This document shows positions 7,316 through 14,581 of a stretch of 64,000 nt of DNA, in pieces. This DNA is from CAWAPD01 sp963783865 (lineage in GTDB: Bacteria; Actinomycetota; Thermoleophilia; UBA2241). The notes under the pieces were generated by a model that ran no database searches, had not been told where the DNA came from, and worked only from the letters and a program-made list of their open reading frames with translations. The translations under genes were made by a program, and so were the position numbers. Numbering within the stretch: position 1 is the stretch's first letter; the number at the start of each line of letters is the position of its first letter. Where the stretch lies: contig CAWAPD010000003.1 in assembly GCA_963783865.1 (NCBI GenBank), positions 570,318-634,317 of the forward strand. Direction: 5' to 3'.

Positions 7316-8569
7316 ATGAACGAGCGTGTCGGTCGGACGAGTGGCGTGGGCGGCCATGTCGTCCTTGCGGTGCTGGCGGCCGTCGCGGTCCTCATCCTGG
7401 GTCCCGTGGCGACGGCGCTCGCCGACGCCTGGCCCGTTCCCGCGCCGGCTCCCACCGCTTCGTGGACGCTCATCGTCTACATGGGCGGGGACAACAACCT
7501 CGAGCCCTGGATCACCCACGACATCGACCAGGAGATGGCGGCGGTCGGCTCCAACGCCGACGTCAATGTCGTCGCCTTGGCCGACCGGGGCTCCAGCCCC
7601 AACGACAAGGACGGTTCCTGGACCGGCGCGCGTGTCTTCCACGTGACCGCGGGCATGACGGCGACGGCGGAGAACGCCGCGCTCGACGTGGGCGGGGTGG
7701 ACATGGGCTCGCCCCAGACGCTGGTCGATCTGCTCACCTGGGCGCGAGCGGCCTATCCGGCGCGGCACTACGCCCTGTTCTTGTGGGATCACGGCTGGGG
7801 CTGGTGGCCGGGCGAGTCGATGCGCGACGACACCAGCAACGACTACCTCGACGTGGACGAGATGCGCGCCGCCATGCAGGCCGCCGGCGGCGTCGACATG
7901 ATCGGCTTCGACACCTGTCTGGGGCAGATGATCGAGGTCGAGGCCGAGTTCCGCGGGTTCGCCAGGGCGATGGCCGGCTCGCAGGAATCGATCGGCTACA
8001 CCGGCTTCTCCTACGACGACATCCTCAGCGGCCTGCAGACGTCGCCCACCATGGGGGCGCAGAAGCTCGCCGTGCTCGCCGCCCAGAGCATGCGCCATCA
8101 CCACGACCGCTGGACGTGGGCGTCGTCGGCGGTCAGCCTCGGCACGCACTGGGACACCCTGGTCGGCGCCGTCAGCGACCTGGCGTGGGATCTGGCGATC
8201 CGTTTGCCGGGCGACCGTCACGACGCCGCTCTGGCCAGGCGCCTGACGGCGTCGCCGCCGCAGACCTACCCCGAGGTGCGCGACCTGTACGGCGCGGCGC
8301 TCGAGCTGCGCGCCCGCGTCCACTCGGCGGCCGTGCGCAACGATTGCACGGCCGTGATCAGAGCCATGCAGCGCGTGGTGCTCTACGAATGGCACCTGGA
8401 CAAGGAGGGGCCGGTGCACGGCGTCTCCTTCTACTGGCCCTCGACGCCGGCCCCGCCGGCCCCCGGTTCGAGCTTCTCGCAGTGGGTGAACTTCGAGTAC
8501 TACGCGTCGGCGCTGCAGTTCGCGCGCCTGACCTACTGGCCGGACTTCCTGCTCGCCTGGGGAAGGTAG
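7316..8569 (+). CDS. Secreted clostripain-family (C11) cysteine peptidase
   Basis: A 417-residue protein. ATG 7316 follows GGGGAGG and opens a signal peptide that ends near VATALADA. The mature part starts with WTLIVYMGGDNNLEPW, typical of clostripain-like caspase-fold peptidases. The catalytic His is in LWDHGWGWW (about residue 162) and the catalytic Cys in GFDTCLGQM (about residue 201). The family cleaves after Arg or Lys and is usually exported. No self-processing linker could be identified. Stands alone and ends in a strong stem-loop. Confidence 0.88.
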   Translation: MNERVGRTSGVGGHVVLAVLAAVAVLILGPVATALADAWPVPAPAPTASWTLIVYMGGDNNLEPWITHDIDQEMAAVGSNADVNVVALADRGSSPNDKDGSWTGARVFHVTAGMTATAENAALDVGGVDMGSPQTLVDLLTWARAAYPARHYALFLWDHGWGWWPGESMRDDTSNDYLDVDEMRAAMQAAGGVDMIGFDTCLGQMIEVEAEFRGFARAMAGSQESIGYTGFSYDDILSGLQTSPTMGAQKLAVLAAQSMRHHHDRWTWASSAVSLGTHWDTLVGAVSDLAWDLAIRLPGDRHDAALARRLTASPPQTYPEVRDLYGAALELRARVHSAAVRNDCTAVIRAMQRVVLYEWHLDKEGPVHGVSFYWPSTPAPPAPGSSFSQWVNFEYYASALQFARLTYWPDFLLAWGR

Positions 8570-8597
8570 CCCGCACGCACCGGTCCTGAAGGTGGAC

Positions 8598-8630
8598 GGG
8601 CGGCGCGGGGCTGGAAGCCCCGCGCCGCCC
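8598..8630 (+). terminator. Terminator after the clostripain gene (repeated element)
   Basis: A 15-bp perfect GC stem with GGA loop. The 39 bases from 8592 to 8630 are identical to 11236-11274, so this terminator-like element occurs twice in the window. Confidence 0.8.
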
Positions 8631-8641
8631 CCGCCTCACGA

Positions 8642-8669
8642 TGGACTCCCGTTCCCCCCGGCGTAGAAT
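8642..8669 (+). promoter_or_regulatory. Candidate promoter of the tandem cNMP-binding gene
   Basis: TGGACT and TAGAAT separated by 16 bases, 28 bases before the ATG. A moderate match to housekeeping promoters. Confidence 0.5.
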
Positions 8670-8697
8670 GCCTACGAAGCCGACAGAGGGGGGAACC

Positions 8698-9636
8698 ATG
8701 GCAGCGCATGGCACGGCGGTCAAGGGAAACGTGCACGAGGGCTGGAGGGTGCTGCAGGACCGCGTGTGGCTCCCGATCCTGGCCGACGTTCCACTGTTCC
8801 GTTCGCTCTCGAAGCACCATCTGCGCCGCATAGCGGCGGTGACCGAGATGCGGCGGTTCGCCGACGGCACGCTCGTCATCCGGGCCGGCTCCCGCGGCGA
8901 CGCCTTCCACGTGGTCCTCGACGGAACGGCGGTCATCCTGCCGGTCCACGGCGAGCCGACACGGCTGCGGCCGGGCGAGTACTTCGGCGAGCTCGCGCTG
9001 ATCGACGGTGCGCCGCGGTCGGCGACCATCGTCGCAGGCGGCGAGCTCACGACCGCGCGCATCGGCCGGGACGCGTTCGACCGGCTGCTGCGCGACGAGC
9101 CCGTGATCGCCGCCGGTCTGGCGCGCGGCCTTGTGGGTATCGTGCGCGAGCTCCAGGGCGAGGGGTCGAGGAAGGTGCAGGCGGCCTCGCGGCTCGACGA
9201 GGGGCAGGCCGGCACCGCGCTCGACCTCGGCGGCTCGCTCGGGTTCCGCTCGCTGCTGTTCGAGGTCCCGCTGTTCAAGCCCGTCTCCAAGCGGCACCTG
9301 GGCAAGCTGGCGAAGCTGGCCCGTATGAAGCGGTTCCACGCCGAGGAGACGGTGGTCAGCGCCGGCTCCCCGGGTGACGCGTTCTACGTGATCCTCGACG
9401 GGCACGCCGAGGTGAGGACGCCGGAGGGCAAGACCCGGAAGCTGGGCCCCGGCGACTACTTCGGCGAGCTCGCGCTGATCGACGGGGCGCCGCGTTCGGC
9501 GACCGTCACCGCCACCGACGAGCTGACGGTGGACCGGCTGGCCCGGTCGGGGTTCCAGAGGATGCTGCGAGAGGATCCGTCGATCGCCGTGGGGCTCGAC
9601 AGGGGCTTGGTGGCGATCATCCGCAGCCTGCAGTAG
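8698..9636 (+). CDS. Protein of two tandem cyclic-nucleotide-binding domains
   Basis: A 312-residue protein made of two cNMP-binding folds (about residues 25-145 and 190-310) and nothing else. Each repeat carries the phosphate-binding cassette, nearly identical in both: PGEYFGELALIDGAPRSAT and PGDYFGELALIDGAPRSAT, with the Glu and Arg that hold the ribose and phosphate. So both sites should bind cAMP or cGMP. There is no DNA-binding helix-turn-helix, so it is not a Crp-type regulator; it may act by protein contact. ATG 8698 has a GAGGGGGG ribosome site. An adenylate cyclase gene converges on it, suggesting a signalling pair. Confidence 0.85.
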   Translation: MAAHGTAVKGNVHEGWRVLQDRVWLPILADVPLFRSLSKHHLRRIAAVTEMRRFADGTLVIRAGSRGDAFHVVLDGTAVILPVHGEPTRLRPGEYFGELALIDGAPRSATIVAGGELTTARIGRDAFDRLLRDEPVIAAGLARGLVGIVRELQGEGSRKVQAASRLDEGQAGTALDLGGSLGFRSLLFEVPLFKPVSKRHLGKLAKLARMKRFHAEETVVSAGSPGDAFYVILDGHAEVRTPEGKTRKLGPGDYFGELALIDGAPRSATVTATDELTVDRLARSGFQRMLREDPSIAVGLDRGLVAIIRSLQ

Positions 9637-9668
9637 TCCAGGGAGAAGGCCGCGAGAGTTCTCTGCCG

Positions 9669-11090
9669 TCAGTTCGTGGCGGCGTACAGCCGCCACGTTC
9701 CCGGCACGCCCTTGAGCTCGTGTTCACCCCGGTCTTCGAAGGCGATTCCCGACCCGGCTACCAGGTCCTTCACGGTCGAGCTGACCAGGACTTCGGAGGG
9801 CCCGGCGAGCGCGCCGACGCGGGCGCCGATGTGGACTGCGATGCCGCCGACGTCATCGCCGAGCAGCTCGATCTCGCCGGTGTGGCAGCCGGCGCGCACC
9901 TCGAGACCCAAGAACTTGACCGCCTCGCAGATACCCTGGGCGCACTTCACCGCCCGTGCCGGGCCGTCGAAGGTGGCCAGGAAGCCGTCGCCCATGGTCT
10001 TCACCTCGTTGCCGCGGTAGCGGGCGAGCATCGCTCGCACCACCCCGTTCTGGCGCTCGAGCAGCCCCCTCCACGCTGCATCGCCCATCTCGGCGGCTCT
10101 GTGCGTGGAGCCTACGACGTCGGTGAACAGCACCGTCGCGAGAACCCGATCGAGCGCTCGCTCCTCGTCCTGCACCGAGCGCAGAAAGCCGACCATCGCA
10201 TCGGCGTAGGCTTCCTCCTGGTCGAAGAAGGGAATCGAGGCCGCGCCGGGCACGGTCACGAGTCGAGCGCCGGGGATGAGGGCGGCGCTGTACTCGGCGT
10301 TGCTCCTATCCTCGGGTGGGTACCCCTCCTTGACGAGGACCGCCGTCGGCACATGGAGCTGGCGAGCGATCTCACGGGCGTCCAACTCGTACTCGTACCG
10401 CTCGAAGGCTTCGAAGCCGCCCGGCGTCGCCGCGTAGCGCGCCATGCGGGAGTGCCAGCGCACGAACTCGGGGTCGTCCCACCGTCCGTCCTCGGGCCGG
10501 TTGCCGCAGGTGAGCTGGCCGATCTCGAGGGCGTGGTCGTCGTCGCCCCAGATGGCGACGAGCCGGGCCACGTAGGCGTCCCAGTCGTCAGGTGTGACGC
10601 CCCAGGGGAAGTCGGGCGCCCAGCGCGTGGCGAGCCAGCCGTCGATGAGCAGGGCCGTCGTGCGGTCGGGATGGGTACCGGCCTGAAGCGCCGCCGTCGC
10701 CCCGGAGCCGGCTCCCCAGCCGTAGACCGCCGCGCGTTCCACCCCGGCCGCGTCCATGACGGCGATCGCGTCGTCGATGCGTGACTCGAGGGTCGGCGTG
10801 ATCGCGACGCGATCGGACATGCCGGTGCCGCGCCGGTCGAAGTTGAGCACGCGGACGCTTGCAGCGAGGCGCTTCATGAAGCGCGCGAACTGGGGCAGCT
10901 CCCAGTAGACCTCGAGGTGCGAGTACATGTCGTTCGTGAAGATGAGCGTGAGCGGACCCTTGCCGATGTCGTGGTAGGCGATCCAGAGGCCGTCGACCGT
11001 CTTCGCCCAGCGCGTCTTGGGCACGCCCGTGCCGGGCAGCGTGATGCTGCCCCGCGGCTCGAGGTGACTGAAGTAGTTCAGGTCGCTCAT
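9669..11090 (-). CDS. Alpha/beta-hydrolase-like domain fused to class III adenylate cyclase
   Basis: A 473-residue protein. Residues 1 to about 285 have an alpha/beta-hydrolase fold (FDRRGTGMSDR, then the elbow GWGAGSG), but the nucleophile position of the elbow is Gly, so it is probably a sensor and not an enzyme. Residues about 300-470 are a class III cyclase: metal-binding Asp in VLFTDVVGSTHR and MGDGFLATF, the adenine-selecting Lys in NEVKTMGDG and Asp in LLGDDVGG. The transition-state Asn position reads His (AVHIGARV), a known variant. It should make cAMP. Convergent with the tandem cNMP-binding gene, 32 bases apart. Confidence 0.87.
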   Translation of the reverse strand: MSDLNYFSHLEPRGSITLPGTGVPKTRWAKTVDGLWIAYHDIGKGPLTLIFTNDMYSHLEVYWELPQFARFMKRLAASVRVLNFDRRGTGMSDRVAITPTLESRIDDAIAVMDAAGVERAAVYGWGAGSGATAALQAGTHPDRTTALLIDGWLATRWAPDFPWGVTPDDWDAYVARLVAIWGDDDHALEIGQLTCGNRPEDGRWDDPEFVRWHSRMARYAATPGGFEAFERYEYELDAREIARQLHVPTAVLVKEGYPPEDRSNAEYSAALIPGARLVTVPGAASIPFFDQEEAYADAMVGFLRSVQDEERALDRVLATVLFTDVVGSTHRAAEMGDAAWRGLLERQNGVVRAMLARYRGNEVKTMGDGFLATFDGPARAVKCAQGICEAVKFLGLEVRAGCHTGEIELLGDDVGGIAVHIGARVGALAGPSEVLVSSTVKDLVAGSGIAFEDRGEHELKGVPGTWRLYAATN

Positions 11091-11394
11091 GAACCCACCA
11101 CCGCGTAGAGGTGCGCCTCACCGGTAGTCGGGCTCCAGCCGGTAGCGCACGTGTGCCTTCGTCGCGGTGACGCTTCGATGGGGACGAAGCTATCACAGGT
11201 GGTGCGGCGCTCGCCGTTCGGGCCGAGAGGAAGAAGTGGACGGGCGGCGCGGGGCTGGAAGCCCCGCGCCGCCCTCTGTGCCGTTAGCTTGTTGACGTTC
11301 CCGGCTCGTCGGCTCGACTACGAGTGGAAGGCCGCGAACGGCACTGCTTGAAAACCTTGGGTGCGGCGGCGCGACCCGCGCGCCGCCCGCGGCG
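11091..11394. other. Gene-free stretch with two stem-loops
   Basis: No convincing gene. It holds a 15-bp stem with GGA loop at 11242-11274, the exact copy of the element at 8598-8630, and a shorter 9-bp stem at 11365-11387, 8 bases after the helicase stop. Both are downstream of the minus-strand helicase and upstream of the cyclase gene, so they probably end helicase transcription. The cyclase promoter must lie here but no clear boxes were seen. Confidence 0.6.
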
Positions 11395-12615
11395 CTACCG
11401 CCTTCTGAAACCGCGCTGAGCGGCGCGCCGCGCGCCGCCCGTGTAGACGAACTTCCCGACTCGCTTGGGCACGTCCTTCGAGTCGGGGATGTGCCGGTTC
11501 GCGTACTCGAAGCCGGGCAGATCGTGGCGATCGAGCTCGGTGCCGATCAGCCGCTCGATCGCCTTGAGCTCGTGCACGTCCTCGGCGGTCAGGAAGCTCA
11601 CCGCCGTGCCGCTGGCGCCGGCCCGGGCCGTGCGCCCGATGCGATGCACGTAGTCGGGCGCGTTCATCGGGATGTCGTAGTTGATCACGTGCGAGATGCC
11701 CTCGACGTCGATGCCGCGGGCGACGATGTCGGTGGCCACCAGCACCTTGACCTTGCCGGACTTGAAGCCGGCGAGCGCCTTCTCGCGGGCCTGCTGCGTG
11801 CGGTTCGAGTGGATCGCCTCGCCCTTGATGCCGCGCTTGGAGAGCGTGTGCGCCAGGCGCTCGGCACGATGCTTCGTGCGCGTGAACACGAGCGTGCGCT
11901 CGGGCTTGTGGTGTCGCAGGTACTCGACGAGCAGGTCGGTCTTCTGGTCGTAGACGACCGGGTACACGCGCTGATCGACCTCGTCGACCGGCATGGAGAC
12001 CTCGCCGACCTGCACCCGGACCGGGTCGTGCAGCATGTCGCGCACGACCTCGATGATGCTGCGCGACATGGTGGCCGAGAAGAGCAGGTTCTGGCGCTTC
12101 TCGGGTAGGGCGCCGATGATGCGCCGCACGTCGGGCCAGAACCCCATGTCGAGCAGGCGGTCGCCTTCGTCGAGCACGAAGATCTCGACGTGGCCGAGGT
12201 CGATGTCGCCCTGGCGCATCAGGTCGAGCAGGCGGCCGGGGGTGGCGGCCAGCACATCGATGCCGCGTCGTGCCGCCTTGGCCTGCGGCTCGTACGGCAC
12301 GCCCCCGTACACGGCGACGACACTGAGAGCCGTGTTGGCGGCGGCGGCGCGCCCGACCTCCTCGATCTGGCTGGCCAGCTCGCGCGTGGGGGTGACCACG
12401 AGGGCCTTGATCCCCTTCTTCGACGAGACGCGCTGCAAGATGGGCAACACGAAGGCGGCCGTCTTGCCGGTGCCGGTCTGGGCACAGCCGACGACGTCGC
12501 GGCCCTCGAGGACGCGCGGGATGGCCTGTTCCTGGATGGGCGTGGGCTGCTCGTAGCCCATCGCTGCGACGGCGTCGAGCAGCGGCTGGTCGAGCTTCAG
12601 CTTGGCGAAGGACAT
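11395..12615 (-). CDS. DEAD-box family ATP-dependent RNA helicase (motif II reads DEGD)
   Basis: A 406-residue RhlE-like helicase. In order: Q motif (GYEQPTPIQEQAIP), motif I AQTGTGKT, PTRELA, TPGR, motif II VLDEGDRLLDMGF, motif III SAT, and motif VI HRIGRTARAG with ARGID before it. The DEAD residues read D-E-G-D; the catalytic Asp-Glu and last Asp are kept, so ATPase activity is likely. A short basic tail (ARRAAQRGFRRR) may bind RNA. An AAGGAG ribosome site lies 9 bases before ATG. A long untranslated leader is possible upstream. Role: RNA unwinding in ribosome assembly or cold adaptation, by family knowledge. Confidence 0.92.
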   Translation of the reverse strand: MSFAKLKLDQPLLDAVAAMGYEQPTPIQEQAIPRVLEGRDVVGCAQTGTGKTAAFVLPILQRVSSKKGIKALVVTPTRELASQIEEVGRAAAANTALSVVAVYGGVPYEPQAKAARRGIDVLAATPGRLLDLMRQGDIDLGHVEIFVLDEGDRLLDMGFWPDVRRIIGALPEKRQNLLFSATMSRSIIEVVRDMLHDPVRVQVGEVSMPVDEVDQRVYPVVYDQKTDLLVEYLRHHKPERTLVFTRTKHRAERLAHTLSKRGIKGEAIHSNRTQQAREKALAGFKSGKVKVLVATDIVARGIDVEGISHVINYDIPMNAPDYVHRIGRTARAGASGTAVSFLTAEDVHELKAIERLIGTELDRHDLPGFEYANRHIPDSKDVPKRVGKFVYTGGARRAAQRGFRRR

Positions 12616-13054
12616 ATGCGAAGACTCCTTGAGAACGTGAGGTGGCCGGCGAGCCTACCTATGTTGTGAGGACGCTGCCGGTCGCACTCAGGTCTCTCGG
12701 GTCAGGGGGAAGGGAGAGGATCCGCGGCCGCCGGTGCGGCGCAGGATCTGAACCGGCTCTCCTGGGGATTACGACAATCACCATAGCAGGTATGCCCGCC
12801 GGCGACAAGGTCGAAGCCTCCGGCGGGCACGCTCGTCGCACGCTCGCGACCCGGCGCGCCTCCACCGTCCATAGTATGTGTTTTCGCTGCTTACGTACGC
12901 TTTTCGGCGTTCCGGGGCGGGTGGACATCGGTCCGCGGACCCGCTAAGGTACCCGACGGCCGCGCGGTCGCCGCCCGGCCGGCCCGCGACATCGCGGCAG
13001 CGCAAGCTGGGTCGGTAGCACGGACGACCGCGAGAACGCTCCGAAGGGACGGGT
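12616..13054. other. 440-base gene-free region between divergent genes
   Basis: No credible coding sequence on either strand. It contains a 9-bp stem (GCCCGCCGG/CCGGCGGGC, 12794-12828) with a 17-base loop, and a relatively AT-rich patch near 12870-12905. On the minus strand this patch holds CATACT, a possible -10 box. If used, the helicase message would have a leader of about 250 bases containing the stem-loop, an arrangement seen with cold-induced helicases. No riboswitch class was recognised. Confidence 0.45.
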
Positions 13055-13124
13055 ATGCAACAGCGCCCCAGAAGACGTCCTATCCGCACGAACCCTCACT
13101 CTCCTCACCGCACTGCTGATCGGG

Positions 13125-14114
13125 GTGATGGCCGCCGCTGCCCTTGCGGCCGTCAGGCCGAGCCTGGCGACGGCGGCGACCCGTTTCTCGTTCGCCGCCT
13201 TCGGCGACGCCAATTCGAGCGGTTCCAAGCTGCCGCCCGCGCCGTTCACCAAGGTGATGAACGGCATCGACGCCAGCAGCGTGACCCTGGCCGTCTCGAC
13301 CGGCGACTTCATCAACGACCTGCCTGACTCGTCCGGCAGCAGCTTCAGCGCCTACCTCGGCCAGGAGTCCGCGCACATCGGCGTGCCCGTGCTGCGCGCC
13401 TCGGGCGACAACGACCACCTCAACGACTCGTCCAGGCTCTCGGCGTGGGACAAGGCCTTCTCGGGCCTGTCCACCAAGGCCGACTCGCAGCGGCGCTGGT
13501 TCGCCGCCAAGCGCGGTGGTATCCACTTCATCTTCCTCGGCACCGACGTCGCCGGACGCCTCGGGTACATCGGCTACTCGAGCCAGACCTCGTCGTCGAA
13601 CAGCGCCCAGGCGAAGTGGCTGGTCAAGCAGCTCAAGGGCGAGCCCCGGCCGGCGACGATCGTCGTCGTCATGCACGAGCCCCTCGTGCACGGCAAGTCC
13701 ACGGGCGCCTATACGAAGAGCCACGCCGCCGAGGCGACGGCGCTCAAGGCGCTCTTCAAGAAGTACGGCGTCGACATGGTCATCGCCGGTCACACCCACG
13801 TGTTCCGTCGCACCATGGTCGGCGGGATCCCCTACCTGCAGGTGCCGGCCGCCGCGAGCCAGTCGCACACGAGCTTCGGCTCGTCGACCGACGGCGGCAT
13901 CATCCCCAGGCTGGGCTCGCACGAAGCCGGCTGGCAGACCAGCTCGTCCTACAAGGGATTCCTCAAGATCCGGTACAACGCCTCGAGGCGCACGCTGACG
14001 CTGGTGGTCGAGAAGGTCAGCGGCAGCAGCGGCGCCGTGAGCAGCGCCCAGGACCAGTCGAAGAACGGCAACAAGCTCGGCGGCACGTTCCACGACGTGA
14101 AGGCCCGCCGCTAG
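13125..14114 (+). CDS. Secreted calcineurin-like metallophosphoesterase (5' end disturbed)
   Basis: The reading frame encodes a calcineurin-fold phosphoesterase: FAAFGDANSS, VSTGDFIND, ASGDNDHL, MHEPLVHG and IAGHTHVF supply the usual metal ligands. The N-terminus is odd. The signal peptide (TLTLLTALLIGVMAAAALAA) starts upstream of the first in-frame GTG at 13125 with no start codon. ATG 13055, which has a GAAGGGACGG ribosome site, is one frame off. One extra base near 13060-13090 would explain this. With it removed the protein would be about 350 residues from 13055. Exported hydrolase; substrate unknown. Confidence 0.75.
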   Translation: MMAAAALAAVRPSLATAATRFSFAAFGDANSSGSKLPPAPFTKVMNGIDASSVTLAVSTGDFINDLPDSSGSSFSAYLGQESAHIGVPVLRASGDNDHLNDSSRLSAWDKAFSGLSTKADSQRRWFAAKRGGIHFIFLGTDVAGRLGYIGYSSQTSSSNSAQAKWLVKQLKGEPRPATIVVVMHEPLVHGKSTGAYTKSHAAEATALKALFKKYGVDMVIAGHTHVFRRTMVGGIPYLQVPAAASQSHTSFGSSTDGGIIPRLGSHEAGWQTSSSYKGFLKIRYNASRRTLTLVVEKVSGSSGAVSSAQDQSKNGNKLGGTFHDVKARR

Positions 14115-14123
14115 TGATCTAGA

Positions 14124-14167
14124 GGCGCGGTGAGGCGGGGAGCGTCGGCTCCCCGCCTCACCGCGCC
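14124..14167 (+). terminator. Terminator after the phosphoesterase gene
   Basis: A perfect 20-bp stem with GTCG loop, 10 bases after the stop codon. Confidence 0.8.
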
Positions 14168-14581
14168 CGCTCTTCTCCGTAGCTCTCCCCGACGGCCCAT
14201 GGAGGCCGTCTTCGTGTGCCCGCCTGCGCTCAATCGAGCGCGCAGGCGGGCCGCCCCGCGATTCCACCGGATGCGTCTGGCGTTCTCCCCGCCTGCTGAC
14301 GCACCCACCTCAGACAACACTTCCTGGCCGTCCACGGCCGCGCTCACCCCACTCTCGCGACCGGCATTCAGGCTGCGTACGGCCGTGGTCGCACGCCTAA
14401 AGAATCCGGACTACGAGTCGACTGCTACCCCGTAGAACACACCGTCGCGAACCCAACGCGAGCGGGTCCGGAGCTGGTCCGGGCGGGACTGGACTGCGAA
14501 GCGCGCGCAGGGTGCGCCGCAGCGTCACAGGCAGACGCGCGACGCGCCGACAGTCCCGACGAGAGGACGGAGCACGGAGCG
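14168..14581. other. About 410 bases without a gene
   Basis: No coding sequence supported. A second perfect stem of 12 bp with a 10-base loop lies at 14218-14251. The 3' part is the leader of the secreted CBM32 protein gene. No clear promoter or known RNA element was recognised. Confidence 0.45.

Noticed and set aside
5702..8419. Extension of the BKACE-GNAT gene upstream to 8419
   Set aside because: The added N-terminal part is the antisense of the clostripain gene with no homology; the GTG at 7090 has its own ribosome site and matches the BKACE N-terminus.
12700..12830. Possible tRNA-like or riboswitch fold before the helicase gene (GGTTCAGATCC on the minus strand)
   Set aside because: The flanking bases cannot pair as a T arm and no cloverleaf or known riboswitch core could be built.
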